From Trichoplax sp. H2 (Eukaryota > Placozoa > Uniplacotomia > Trichoplacea): 64,000 nt of DNA. The notes beneath the pieces were generated by a model. The model was not told the DNA's origin. It saw only the letters and a program-made list of their open reading frames with translations, and ran no database searches. The DNA lies in NCBI GenBank assembly GCA_003344405.1, contig NOWV01000119.1:169510-233509 (forward strand), in the 5' to 3' direction. The position numbers and the translations under genes were made by a program. Below are positions 37,815 to 50,467 of this stretch, piece by piece; positions within the stretch are counted from its first letter, which is position 1, and each line of letters begins with the position of its first letter.

Positions 37815-38555
37815 TTATTGTTTCAATATGCTTGCATAGCTTGTCAAGGCCGTCAGCGTAATAGAGGCAGTTTCACTTCTTAAGATGAAAGGACTTATCT
37901 TGATGCCAGTAGCACCAAGTTGATTTTCTAAATAGTTGATTTCTTTATCGGAAAATCCTTTCTCAGGTCCAATGCAGACAGTTTTACATTGAGCTAGGGT
38001 GGATTGAGGCGTAAATCCAACCTGAGCATTATCCAAGTGCCTAGTATCACCAAAACATATTGGGTGCACATTTGATTGTAATTTTAAATTATGCAAACGA
38101 TCAGCAAATGTCAACGTTGGTAAATCGAGGCGGCCACATTGCTTTATAGCGCTTATAGCAATCTCAGTCAATTTCTTACAACGTGCAGAGCTAAATTGCG
38201 AAATTTCACCTAGTTCACTGGCGTAGAGGTAAAAATGGCTTACTCCTAATTCAGTACATTTCTCGATGACAAGATCTAAGCCTTTACTTCGTATAAGTGG
38301 CTGAATTAAATTGATTCTCGGTTTATCCAGTACTAATTGCGTCAAGACTTGATCAATGTTTACGTGAGCAATTTGATTGCCTTGATAAGCATCGATCCTG
38401 GCCTGTGCTAATTGATTTCTACCATTTATAATTTCTACCGTTTCTCCGACTCTCAGTCGCATTACATTCTTCATATGATGTAACTGATCGCCTTGTAAGG
38501 CAACTCTACCATTTTTGACCAGGTTGGAATTTAAGTAGAAGCGATAGCATGGCAT
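37815..38555 (-). CDS. rsmE: RsmE-type 16S rRNA m3U methyltransferase, intronless
   Basis: A SPOUT-fold RNA methyltransferase of the RsmE family, which in bacteria methylates N3 of U1498 in 16S rRNA. Single open frame of 246 residues from ATG 38555 to TAA, the typical bacterial length. The N-terminal PUA-like part contains RFYL, LHHMKNVMRLRVGETVEI and NGR. The SPOUT part contains LVIEKCTELGVSHFYLY, AISAIKQCGRLDLPTL, the SAM-site motif IGPEKGFSDKE (GPEKGF at 196-201) and the knot motif ILRSETAS (LRSETA at 225-230). No mitochondrial presequence is evident at this start. Every neighbouring gene except the Kir gene is intron-rich, so intronlessness plus the bacterial family suggests gene transfer from a bacterium or organelle, or retroposition. 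A mitochondrial rRNA target is plausible but inferred. Confidence 0.9.
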   Translation of the reverse strand: MPCYRFYLNSNLVKNGRVALQGDQLHHMKNVMRLRVGETVEIINGRNQLAQARIDAYQGNQIAHVNIDQVLTQLVLDKPRINLIQPLIRSKGLDLVIEKCTELGVSHFYLYASELGEISQFSSARCKKLTEIAISAIKQCGRLDLPTLTFADRLHNLKLQSNVHPICFGDTRHLDNAQVGFTPQSTLAQCKTVCIGPEKGFSDKEINYLENQLGATGIKISPFILRSETASITLTALTSYASILKQ

Positions 38556-38656
38556 GATTCAATCGAGTAGCTAGGCAAAATTACGCGTATGTTTATGTGA
38601 ATCTTGTAGGAGTTGTAGGCCACTGGTGTGGAAATTTTCCGTCGCAATAGGATAAA

Positions 38657-39033
38657 TCAGTTGTAGCTTTCAAATTCTTCAATCGTGGTGCTAAAACTAT
38701 CAATAGCAATAGTGTTAATACCAATGGTATCAGCTAAAATTGGCAGATAAGAAAAGCCTATTTAAGAATTGCTGCATTGCAAAGTATTTCAATCCACCTG
38801 CATTAATATCAAAATCTGATTGGAATTAATAATCTTCACTTTCTTTCGGAACGCAAGGCTTTCATGCGATATAACACAACACTGCCAAATACAATTAGCT
38901 TTTAAATCAGAATCTAGACGCTAAGGGATATTATCTTTCTCTAGATCCGCTAAGATTTAAAGTTATCATGTTACTACAGTAGATTTTCCTTCAGTGGAAC
39001 TACGAGCCTCCTCAGGGAAATCATGGCCGCCAT
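38657..39033 (-). other. possible small multi-exon gene of unknown function
   Basis: Upstream of rsmE on the same strand there are gene-like pieces: an ATG at 39033 opening with MAAMISLRRLVVPLKEN, which looks like a basic mitochondrial-type N-terminus, and a segment 38757-38657 preceded by an acceptor (ATAG) and ending in TGA, with LPILADTIGINTIAIDSFS. Other short open pieces lie between. I could not assemble one consistent reading, so this is a lead only. The opposite-strand frame at 38994 overlaps it and looks like a shadow. Confidence 0.22.
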
Positions 39034-39410
39034 CGGCAAAGATTGCCAACTACAGTACTGTCGTTGGTACTCGAAATCAGGCAGTGTACACATTACACTC
39101 GCCTGTAGAGTATCGGTTAGTCTCTCTATACAGTCATACAAGTGGTATATTCGATCTGCTCACATGTAAAAGCTTTTATATAGATCGTACAGTATAGCAA
39201 GATACACTGAGTAGTGCTGCTGGTATTCGTAGCAGACTATGGTATGCATATTCACTATGCTATTTTTATAATATATCATAGAATTCGTTTCTACTGCAAA
39301 ACACTGCTGCACACTATTTCAGGGACTACTAAGATAAGCCCCTGACTATTTTGACTGCCGTAATCGTAAAGTAAATAATAGTTTCTACTTTCTTCCATAC
39401 TGTATGTAAA

Positions 39411-39608
39411 AAGAGTCTTATCTAAGATGGTAAAGTGTTAATGGATTATATAACAGTCTTATCTAAGATGGTAAAGTGTTAATGGATTATATAACATAGT
39501 CTTATCTAAGATGGTAAAGTATTAATAGATTATATAATAATTAGAAATGGATTGTATAACATAGTCTTATCTAAGATGGTAAAGTCTTAATGGATTATAT
39601 AATAATTA
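39411..39608 (+). repeat. tandem repeat, 4 copies
   Basis: Four copies of AGTCTTATCTAAGATGGTAA followed by AGTNTTAATGGATTATATAA. The first two are about 42-46 bp apart and the last two are lengthened by an ATAATTAG-containing insertion. Confidence 0.8.
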
Positions 39609-40519
39609 GTAATACCACATGCAAACTTTGGTACGGTAGACTGTACAGCATGCAGTAGTATATTACTGTAATATGGTGTGCTTGGAATCTTGCTAAATTA
39701 ACGATGTATCCTAACTCAAAGCAATCTTCTCTACACCTCATTTTCTTCGCCTAATGCTGTACTCTGGCAGTCTGACTCTGTTATGTAAATCTGATGCACA
39801 AAAATGCTGTACAATATATATGACATTATTGCGCGCTACACTGCTTACAATTACTACGCAAATTAAGATATCAAGCAAAAGTAATGCAAAGTTGATAACG
39901 CGTAACTACTAGAGACAAGAATTCTTACGGTATCGATTAGGAACAAACCTGAAAATATCGGTAGCCTAGAGCCAGCAAATATATTTTTATTTTTTATCTC
40001 AAAATTCATGTTTTTGCATAAATTTATACTACGCGTAAAACAAAGTTGTAATAAAGCTTGCAATAACAGTAACGCATGAACCCTTCTACCTATTTATTCC
40101 ATGACATTCATGAACGCATTGAATGATTTTTTGATACTGCTAGCAAATACTTTACAACGTATGGGGGTAATATTCTTCGGCATAATAGCAGCCATCAATA
40201 GCTGGTACATTTTCCGTTACAAATTTTCAGATATGCAGTACATGTACATCGTTCTGGAACTATTATAAATATCCACTAATAAATATCATCTAAATTATAA
40301 TCGTTAATTTAAGGACCTACTATTCGTGAAGGTACAAATTACAGCGGATAATTAATCATATCATTACTGCATACTGTATTATAGTCTGTACAAAAGAACT
40401 TTATAAACATATATTAACGATGCAATATTACATTTACTACAAGTCTTTGTACAAAAAATGTTTGATATCTAAGATATTGAAGAAAACTAATTTTAACAAT
40501 GCACTAGATTACATGAGAG

Positions 40520-43500
40520 TTAAGCAGACAATGATGCCTTCTTTCGTGATGCCTTCGTTACAAACAGAACGAACGACATAATCTTTTCATACATGGTAAA
40601 CATCAAAGCTGTAGTTAAGACGGTCTGTAATAGCTTCGCCTCCAAGCCTTTGAATAGACCAGAGAAGCCTTCATGCCTAGCGAGGTAAATAAGACAGAGT
40701 AAATTCGATGTGTGACTGTCATGTTAGGTTGATCTTTAAGGATTAATAATCTTAAATATTTCGGTAAACTTACGAATTAATACACAATGAGTTACAAACC
40801 TAATTATCTCCTGCATGATAGTAATGAAGGTACGCTTCTTATTGGCCTTTTCAGAAGTATTGTGCTAAGGATATTTATGGACATATAAATTAATAGTTAA
40901 TATTAACGACACTTGTCTTTATGCGGCAGTTATTTTATATGAAGTTACCCTTAAACGAGCTTGAGAGACTTGCAGAGGGTAAGTGAGCACAGTTGCAATA
41001 GCCTTTGAGATTGCGCCCATTAGGAATACCAACCAAGATGGAATCTACAGTAAAAACACCAGTTGTACATACAAGTTATGACCTATTATGAGCTAAGTGA
41101 TAAAATAGAATAGCAACCAGCGGCAACCATTTCGACATAAGGCTATTCATGTAAATTAATAGTAGTAATCATAATAATAATAATAGTGCTATTTCATTTG
41201 AAGACTCCAGCTTTAAATGATTTTAACGAGTAACCTGCATATTGTTTTTTCCTCGAGTAATGTATCTTTTAAGAGCTTCATATGACATGAACTGAATAGC
41301 GGGATTACAACATAATACCAATGATGGTGCTAGACCACTCCATAAGGAAAGTATTCCCTCTTCCTTGATAATACGTCTAAAGCAATCTGCCATTATAATA
41401 ACGATACTTTATCAATTAGACTGTCTACTCGTATACAATGTAGCTCAATTTGAATTAGGTGGCATTACATTAACGTCAACTTACCAAAAATACCGGTATA
41501 CTGAGTCTTTTTTATGACTTTATTGTTATAATCACGAACAGTCACACCTTGCAAACGCAGTCTTGTATTTGCAACCCAAAGTGGAGTTGTTGCAAAAACA
41601 TTAATAGTACCTGTATTACATTACCAACACTTAGCAAGTTTTAATTCAAGACTGTAAGCATAACATTCACAATTGCTATACTGTTTATAATGTTGTCTTT
41701 TTTTAAGCTCGTAAAATGAAGATAGCAAGTAGAAACGCATAAACTCAGTACTGTAACAAAAATTTAACATCACGATTTCTAATATGACAGAATTTACAGA
41801 GAATTAAATTTAGCTATTATATTGAATGCCGCTAATGATCTCGAATTGAAATAAACTCCTTCAAAAATTAAGAAGTGCGCAATTAATTAATTTCCTTATT
41901 TCCACTCAAAGTAATATTCTCTTTCCATAATCTATGAAAATGTAATGGCTTAACCATACACTACAATCGATACTACCAATAGGTTGGTTCAATATTTAAT
42001 TGATGAACATATCTAAATATATATTTTGAAATAATATTCAAGCGCGAAAGATTTACCAGCAACCATTCCAACCACTAAATCACTAACTGACTGAGTTAAA
42101 GGTAGTTGTTTAACCACATCCAACATCCTCAATCCATTGAAGGCATAAAAATAAACAAAATTCGAACAATACAGGCTGGTTAGCACAGGTCCGAAGCCGG
42201 TATAAAGAGCAGATCTATGGAGAAAGTGTAGTGACAATTGGTTTAGTTATTAACCCGTTTTGTCCATATGATTCTATTGTATTTGCAATATTTTAAAGTA
42301 ATGGTTATAAAACAATTTATCTTACAATCCTTCCTCTCGGATAATTTTGGCTAATATCTGATGGGTTGGTTTAACCAGTTTGGTCTGCATATCAACTATA
42401 CATTGATCATGCAAAGATCCACAAAGGCATACGATGATATCAATGAAAAATATTAACAAAAAGTAATATAAATACAGAGGTATTTATAGTTAGTAAAGTA
42501 CTGCAATTGCGCCATGTATTTATCTTTCAAGCTCATTCGCAAGCTGATAGCTGCCTAACTCGCACGATGTTCGACAGTTTAATAAGTGCACATGGCTTAC
42601 TATCAAGCAACAGAATTGCATCAGCCTTATTTCAGCTATTGCTACAGAAATCAAGTCAGCTAGAATTGACTTTGTTAAGCAGTAGCTAAATATACAGTGC
42701 ATATGTATCACGTGAGCATATAAGTACGCTAAGGTGGTTGTTTATATATCCGAATTAGATACAGTAGCTAAACACAGTATTTAATATAAACGCGCTCAGA
42801 CAACCTGGTTATAAAAATGTCAACGTCAGAGGTTAACCCTAAGTAAAGAATTAATTAAAGTTAACATCAAGGTTGAGATACTGAATCGGCGAATGCTTCA
42901 TCAGCCCACTATCTCAGATTTGGTGTTAACTCCATGCGGAGATGTTCTCCATTAATTAGGGTTGAGCTAATACGTTGACAGAGTTGGCTGATCATGATGT
43001 ATCGTAACATACAGTGTACAGTATGAGCTAGTTGGCACATCGAAATAACCCATCCATGCACTCTATGAAATGCTATTCTAATTTCAGTAGAGCCCGTAGG
43101 AATAAGCGCTAAAGTATTGAGCATGCAAAAAGCTCAACTGCCATACTTGCAAAGTGTTGTGTCTAAATGCCGCCTAAATCTGTACAAAATCTCCTATACA
43201 TTACCTTGCAGACGAGTTCTAGCCAGATCTAATGGATAAAAGGTAGACATCGCTACCGCGCTGCCCTATTTAGAATAATACGATAATCATAAAAATTTTC
43301 AGAAATAACAAGCTTTGAAGATGATGCACGCATCCATTGACCAAAATTTGCACGAATGGCTATAAACGGACATGATATATGGATAGTAATAATGGATTGT
43401 ATAAGCGCATATGCAATACGGTTTAATAGCTTGCAACCTTGCAACTTTTCGACCGTTATCAGAATGCGATAGTGACGACTGTGTACTGTGCAAGGAATGG

Positions 43501-43790
43501 CTAACTCTAAAGTAATAACATAATCAAAGGCATTCCTACAGTCAATACAACTAACTGTATTGTTCGATCGTTATAAATCTTCTGGTTTTACAGTCGATCC
43601 TTTTTACTCATGCCTTCTCTACTTACTGTTTTTGACATCAACCTTACTGTATTCATTAACAGGCAACATTGTAGTTATACACAATCAAGTCTAAAATGAA
43701 CAATTAGCCAAGGATTTAGTCTAGGTAAAAGCTTACAGAAGCTCCAGCAATGGCGTGTGTTAACGCATCGAAGGTTAAAAGCGAAGACAT
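40520..43790 (-). CDS. SLC25A17: peroxisomal membrane carrier PMP34, copy A
   Basis: A mitochondrial-carrier-family protein of the peroxisomal membrane; the mammalian protein exchanges CoA, FAD and nucleotides. Nine exons on the minus strand: 43790-43737, 43265-43205, 42395-42326, 42214-42057, 41610-41485, 41386-41235, 41044-40949, 40864-40800 and 40676-40520, giving 312 residues in phase (human 307). Three carrier repeats are present, with signature motifs [12 protein letters not shown] (exon 2), [14 protein letters not shown] (exon 5) and [11 protein letters not shown] (exon 7). PMP34-specific blocks are [28 protein letters not shown] and [18 protein letters not shown] basic C-terminal tail ([12 protein letters not shown]) follows. 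Copy B follows upstream on the same strand with the same exon plan. Confidence 0.94.
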
Positions 43791-44378
43791 GTTGATGAAA
43801 GCTTGTCGATTGCTGTCGTGATGGGCTGAAATTGAAATCGGCGGATTGCTCTCACCAAGGCAAAAAGAAGTTGCAATACTCCTGTCCGCTGACTCCTACT
43901 TGACCCGGTCGAGGATTGTTCGTTCAGTACTACGTTCCATTCATGACCTAACCATCCATACAGTATGCGTAATATCACCAGAGATGACGGAAGTGTATGA
44001 GCAGCGACGACATCGGCTAGCATGACATTGCAACGATAAAGGTCTTTGACTGCACCGTATGTCTTGTATTGTACACTCGATAGTTGATACCACCATGGGT
44101 CGGGTCGAAGGTCGTCCTACTACACTACAGTATGGAGGTACTGGCTGACCCCCAACCCTACCCACCCCTACCTGGCTAAGTATTGGTTGGTTTTCCAACG
44201 GTATCACGTGATGGTCTGATACTCGGGTTATGAACCCGAGCTGCTAGACACCGTAAGGACTTGACCTCGGATCGCGTCGGACAGGCAGAGTAGCGGACTG
44301 GAATGATGGCCTTGTACTGCTTGAGGGGTAAATAAAAATTAATCAATCAATCAATAACAAATCATTATTGCATAGGGG

Positions 44379-44734
44379 TGTAATATTATCTTCTTTAAGT
44401 AGCGTAAGTATTTTAAGGTAGATGATAATAGAAGGTATAAGGATTTTATTGAGATACAAGTTACAGGCTAGCAATGATATGGTTGTTATAGATAAGGTAT
44501 TTGAGATAGCAGGAATGTAGGAACTGACTAACGAGTTAGCGTACAAGGGTATTTATAGGTTTTAGATGGGATTGAGATAATGTCTTTATATGTATAGCAT
44601 GTCGTCTATATGAGGTCATAATGTCGTACATTATGAATGTAATACAATACAGTACTTAAACGGTATATGATAAGAATTCGTATATTAGGATATTACTATA
44701 CTAGGCATCTTCTATATAAGATCATAATGTTACA
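44379..44734. mobile_element. 356-bp MITE-like insertion with AGGGG target duplication
   Basis: The element begins TGTAATATTAT and ends in the complement of TGTAACATTAT. It is flanked by AGGGG at 44374-44378 and 44735-44739. The second block shows the empty site, a single AGGGG at 45135-45139 with the same flanks. There is no coding capacity, so it is non-autonomous. The superfamily is not assigned. Confidence 0.85.
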
Positions 44735-44897
44735 AGGGGATCGAGGGTTAGATGATCAAGGTAAAAGGAAAATCGCTATGGGATAAATGCAATTATACAG
44801 CGTAGTAGGTAGATGCTGTGCAAAACAGATGTCAGGCAATGATTGAAAATAGGCTGGGGGGTATTCGATTGGTCGCCCACCACTGTATTGCATTAGT

Positions 44898-44917
44898 NNN
44901 NNNNNNNNNNNNNNNNN
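44898..44917. other. assembly gap (20 N)
   Basis: Twenty unresolved bases exactly between the two near-identical blocks, so the local copy number and order are uncertain. Confidence 0.99.
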
Positions 44918-46289
44918 CCCTACCCACCCCTACCTGGCTAAGTATTGGTTGGTTTTCCAACGGTATCACGTGATGGGCTGATACTCGGGTTATGAACCCG
45001 AGCTACTAGACACCGTAAGGACTTGACCTCGGATCGCGTCGGACAGGCAGAGTAGCGGACTGGAATGATGGCCTTGTACTGCTAGCTGAAGGGTAAAAAT
45101 CAATCAATCAATCAATAGCAAGTCATTATTGCATAGGGGATCGAGGGTTAGATGATAAAGGTAAAAGGAAAATCGCTATGGGATAAATGCAATTATACAG
45201 CGTAGTAGGTAGATGCTGTGCAAAACAGATGTCAGGCAATGATTGAAAATAGGCTGGGGGGTGTTCGATTGGTCGCCCACCACTGTATTGCATTAGTTGC
45301 AAGTGCAAAGGTGCTGATTCATAATTAATTAAAAAGACTTGCTATCTCTTTCTCTCTGTTAGTAGCCCTTGCTAACTCTATCTCTACTGATACTTGGTAA
45401 CTATCTAGTGTTGACAATTTCAGTACTAGGTACATCATCGAGGTTTTATAAACGGTTTCTGCTACCGATATCTACAACATCTGTTTTGTACAGTAAAGAT
45501 AAATAAATTGCCAATCGAAATCAACATCCATCGTCATTGAGTAAATAGTGAAAATCAAAAATTGGGTTGATTCTTAACAGATTAGAAGAGGAGAGGGAAT
45601 AATTCAAATTATATCACTTTAAGTGATGTAATCTGTAATACACTATGCAAAGCGTGAAATACAAGTACTTGTAGTTCATTCGATCTATTTTACTTTATTT
45701 CTAGGAGAAATCAGGACAAGGTATCGAAATCTAATCAATTGCTACAATGCAATGAACCAAGTTATAGCTGTACATACTGTACACTTACTTTAAAGTAGTG
45801 TACGACGTCAAAAATAAACATGGTCTGCTAGCTATCATTATCGTACAACATCCACTGTAAGATTGACACTATTTCAAGATAAAGTAACAACTTTATTGTG
45901 CAATGCTTTATTACAGTAGAGGATGAGAAATATGATGCTAAAATCTTCCAAGTAATCTTGACAAGTTACATAAAATTTGTATTCCAACAGGCGGCAGCCT
46001 CATACCTCCATTAATACGAATCATGTTTTAATATCGACTATAAATGCCCCTAGCCAGCTAAATATTATTTTCGATGTGGTTAAAATTGGGATTATAAATA
46101 AAAGCTTCATCTACGGTAGCTGGAATAGTACTAATAGATATCAACAGCGTTAACGCTATAAAAGTACTTGAAGGATAACTAGATCTAGAATACTATATCG
46201 CATATACTATTGTAATCCAAATAAGAACATTCCGTTTGTCTATTGAAATTGAAATATAATATAAAATTTTAAGAAGAGTACATCCAAGT

Positions 46290-49133
46290 TTATTTCTTAA
46301 TTCTAGTAACCCAAAAGACAAAGGCGATAATTTTTTCGTAAATAGTAAACATTAAGGCCGCCGATAAAACCGTCTGCAATAATTTCGTCTCTAATCCTTT
46401 AAATAAACCACGAAATCCTTCATGCCTATTATAGTTGACCAGTTATATTCAGTTAAATCATAAATAGAAATGCTGCTATCCATGATATCCTTGTTATACA
46501 TCACTAGAGAAATGAAACTGCTACAGGAAACAGAGTGTAACAAGATTCATTGAGTTGCAAGACTTACCGTAAGATTTCTCTAAATATATTAATAACTGTA
46601 CGCCTTCTCTTAGAATTATCATCTACAGATGCATTATGCTATATAAAATAAAAAAAAATTTATTATTTTTATGTTGATCTTTCTACAGCGTACGCATGCC
46701 TGAAAGTTGATTCATTGCAAGATCGAAAACTTTTATGATATTCTTACCCTTAGACGAGCTTGAACAATTTGAATAGGATAAGTCAAAACAGTAGCAATTG
46801 CTTTCGATATTGCACCCATAAGAAAAATAGTTAATGCCGATATCTAAAATATGAAATGAAAATAATTCTATCAAATCAAGTAAAATGTAAGATTAATAAG
46901 GTATTATTATCCATCTATGACAGGCAGATTTTACCTCTACACCGCCGGTATTACGGCGAATATACCGTTTGACAGCTTCATATGACATGAATTGAATGGC
47001 TGGATTAGTTACTAGCATCAGCGATGGGCCGAGGCTGTTCCATAAAGAAAAAACGCCTTCCTCCTTTGCTATTCTCCGAAAGCAATCTATATAAATGCCA
47101 AATAATTAAATGGCCGTCCTATCTGGCATTCCGGCATGTTACACTGTATCAACAACTGTATTAATACGCGCTATCGGTCTTTAATATCGACTAACCCCAC
47201 ATATTTAAATAAGGTTTCCTGTCGATCAGTTTACGGTTATAATCTAAGACCTTCATTCCTTGCAATCTTAGTCTTGTTGATGCAACCCATAAAGGAGTAG
47301 TAATGACAACATTGACTGAGCCTAATAAATATCGATAAACAGGTTCAATTTTGGTTCAACTGCAAACGATTTCAATGCTATATCCTCCATGTACGTTGTT
47401 ATTATTATTTTATGCTTCGTACTTACAATAATATTTAGATTAAAAACAAAAACTAATTTATAATTATCATTTGCAGCTTAATAAGAGTTATTACCAGCAA
47501 TCATCCCCACGACAAGATCGCTAATAGATTGATTGAATGGCAATTGTTTCACTCGGTTCAACATTCTTAGCCCATTAAAGGCATAAAAATAGATAAAATT
47601 GGAACAGTATTGGCTAAATACCACAGGAGCAAAGCCAGTATACAGGGAAGAGCTATGACAGTCATAAAAAGTTGCGGATAAGTTATAAATATTTATTTTA
47701 CTAATAATCATTCGATTTTAGATATATAAATAATTCAACGTAAATCACGAGATCCAATCACAGAGATGATTATTAACACAGTCTAATTACTAATCACTAT
47801 TCTATATGGATACTAACAATCCTTCTTCGCGGATAATCTTGCTTAAAATTTGATAGACTGGTTGGACATCTTTGGTTTGTGTATCCACTAGACGATCATA
47901 ATATTATTATTACATGGCAATTCTTTTGAGTGTTTTAATGCTTCACATTCGATCGTCTACAGTATATACTCGTCTAGTATTATGGAAAGCTTACCTTGCA
48001 AGCGAGTTTTGGCAAGATCCAATGGATAAAATACACATGTGGACAAAGCACTACCCTACATCATGCAAAAAATAATTGTACTATAAATATTGATAATACC
48101 ATATAACGGCTTCAATACTCTTCTGTTATAATCATTATTGATTGAGTCGACGACATTCGCTTGATACCTGTTACAACGGAGTATCGCGAGGCTTTTTTGC
48201 CTAATTGCTAACATTCACACCTACTAATCCCATCTTTAGCATGGTACTACCTATGCTACAAGCTAGACTGCGCTAACGGTATATCAAAACATAAGTTGCT
48301 GATCCATCAATCAAGAGTGTCATCCAGTATCGCCTGCGACAGGCTGCATCCTACTTGCACTATCGCGATAGTCGTGGTTGTTATTTTGCGAACATAATCT
48401 ATTGGTACGAGATTGTAGAATGCATCTATCTTTCATTAATGGACAGTACATTAACATGATCTACTGGTACGAAGTTATAGAATCCATTTATCCTTAATGA
48501 ATGGACAGTACATTAAAAGTAGATGAGAAAATAAGGTTGAATTGCTACTTGTTTATCTGGCACGAGTGCACGAATTTTACTACCGCTATGGGGATATTGA
48601 TGACAAGTAGACCATAACAGAACGCTTGATAATACAGAATATAGTGTCATGGGAGGAAACTTGGTACGTCGAGTTAAGGATTGAATAACATTACTTTATA
48701 GGAAAAAGCTATCCTTCTTATTCTACCAATCAAAGCTGTTTGAATCCCATATCCTACATGTGCTACATGCACTTAATACAGGCGCAGGATCCTCTGTATG
48801 ACATTGATTATAGCATCGCTTGGAGAGTCTCGAACGATAATACTACAGCGATAATCCTATCCATTCTACTGTACGCTGTATTGTTATGCAGCAAATTTAG
48901 ACAGTCTCCATTACAATGCATAGTAATACCTACAGTAAGCTCCATAACTGTATACTGTAGGATATGGGATATCTCTGCTCTTTCTCCGCTGTCTACGCCA
49001 TTCGTATTGACAAGTAACTGCTAGTGCATCAATTCAATTCAACAGTGCTCTATGCATCTGATGGACGAATAATACTTACGGAAGCTCCAGCAAAAGCGTG
49101 CACAAATGTTTCAAATGTTAGCAGAGTTGACAT
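46290..49133 (-). CDS. SLC25A17: peroxisomal membrane carrier PMP34, copy B
   Basis: The second tandem SLC25A17 gene. Nine exons: 49133-49080, 48055-47995, 47887-47818, 47652-47495, 47321-47196, 47086-46935, 46843-46748, 46638-46568 and 46425-46290, giving 307 residues, the same as the human protein. Exons 1-7 have exactly the same lengths as copy A (54, 61, 70, 158, 126, 152 and 96 nt); exon 8 is 6 nt longer and exon 9 is 21 nt shorter. Signature motifs are [26 protein letters not shown] and [11 protein letters not shown]; exon 5 ends in a diverged YLNMWG where copy A has QYTGIF. The C-terminus is WVTRIKK. Both copies look functional. Divergence is moderate, so the duplication is old rather than an assembly artefact. 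Confidence 0.94.
48398..48518. repeat. ~61-bp tandem duplication in PMP34-B intron 1
   Basis: Two copies of a unit starting ATNTATTGGTACGA and ending TGGACAGTACATTAA within the first intron. Non-coding. Confidence 0.6.
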
Positions 49134-49689
49134 CGCTTGAAGTGAAGTCGACTGCAATCTTTCATTTATCGCTGAATTGAACTGAACCACTCGCCAGTTC
49201 TTTGAATCCAATGTTGGAGTATTACGCTAGGCAAAATTAGCGTAGTAACACTGCCAATGCTGACCAAATTTTCAATGCCACACTGCTCAATCAATTCATT
49301 CACAGCCCCTAGCGGTAAAGTTGAAACTCTTGGCGCAACCTTGAACCAAATTGCTTACTGTAGTACCGCAATGGCAAGCAACTTGTTAATTGTGACAAGA
49401 AGACGAATTGCAGGCAGTAGTTGCTGCGTCACTCATCAGCAGCGACCTGACCGGCGGTGGTGACTGACTTTGGTAGGCTCAGGTGGTCTTGTGCCTTTTC
49501 TCACTGAATTCTTGACAGTAGTTGTACTGTATGTACAGAAGCCTTGGTACAGTATGAACTTTGAACCCTTCAACCGGAGTCGTCTGACCTCACCCGTTTG
49601 GTCGTGTCAATTCATTCAGTTGGCAGTGACATCTGACTCGGTGTGGTGTATCGGTCGGCACTTCAGCAGTGACATGTCACACGCCTGGA

Positions 49690-50370
49690 GTACAGTACGT
49701 AACGGTAGGTTGTACAGGGTATACTGTACGCAACTGTACAGTATGTATTGTACAGTACTGTACAGCATAATTCGGAAGGTCGCCCGGAAGTTTTGGGCCC
49801 AATTCTACAGTACGTACTGATAGAAGTACAGTACAGTACTGTACTGTACAGTAGAGCAAGTCAAACCAGGTTGAACCACGATCGTGATACTGTACAGTAT
49901 GCTGTACAGTGTACAATACAGTAAAGTACTGTATGTATGTACTGTACACTGTACAGCACAATTCGGACGGTCGCCCGGAAGTTTTGGGCCCAATTCTACA
50001 GTACGTACTGTACTGTACTGTAGAGCACGTCAAACTACAGTACAGTACTGTACTGTACAGCACTGTACCAGTACTGTAGGTTGAACCACGATCGTGATGT
50101 ACTGTACTGTACTGTACAGTACTATAGAGCACCTCAAACCAGCTTGAACCACGATCGTGATGTGCTGTACTGTACTGTACTGTACTGTACAGTACTGTAC
50201 CATACTGTAGAGCACCTCAAACCAGGTTGAACCACGATCGTGATGTGCTGTACTGTACAGTGTACAGTACTGTACAGTACAGTACAGTACTGTACAGTAT
50301 AGTACTGTACAAAGTACTGTAACAATACTGTATGTTCACTGTACAGTACAGTACAGTACAGTGCAGAGAA
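49690..50370. repeat. GTAC/TGTACAGTAC cluster with local TTGAACCACGATCGTGAT repeat
   Basis: Long runs of GTACTGTACAGTAC-type sequence carry four copies of TTGAACCACGATCGTGAT (near 49871, 50081, 50144 and 50227), which includes the palindrome CACGATCGTG, and two copies of AATTCGGANGGTCGCCCGGA (near 49770 and 49961). A roughly 200-bp higher-order unit is visible. It fills the divergent region between PMP34-B (start 49133) and LSM11 (start 50468), ending about 100 bp from the LSM11 ATG. Open frames here are artefacts. Confidence 0.82.
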
Positions 50371-50467
50371 AGTCCCGTAATTTCTACACGCGAAATCATC
50401 CGAGAGCAGTCTACAGCTAGCCTGCAGGTACCAAATTCTGCTGAGAAACGAATAGCGATGCGAATGA

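Larger units (their letters stand above)
44156..45298. repeat. duplicated ~360-bp block flanking an assembly gap
   Basis: Block 1 (44156-44378 plus 44735-44897) and block 2 (44918-45298) are nearly identical, differing at a few per cent of sites. The first part contains a hairpin, CTCGGGTTATGAACCCGAG, and a tetranucleotide tail (AATC)n, like a SINE. Block 1 carries a 356-bp insertion absent from block 2. The second part (ATCGAGGGTTAGATGAT to CACTGTATTGCATTAGT) follows in both. Either a recent tandem duplication or two haplotypes placed end to end around the gap. Confidence 0.8.

Noticed and set aside
44201-44240. tRNA-like arm (CTCGGGTTATGAACCCGAG resembles an anticodon arm on either strand)
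   Set aside because: No matching acceptor stem, D arm or T arm around it; treated as a hairpin within a SINE-like repeat.
49677-50399. Open frames up to 151 codons on the minus strand
   Set aside because: Low-complexity translations of the GTAC cluster upstream of LSM11.
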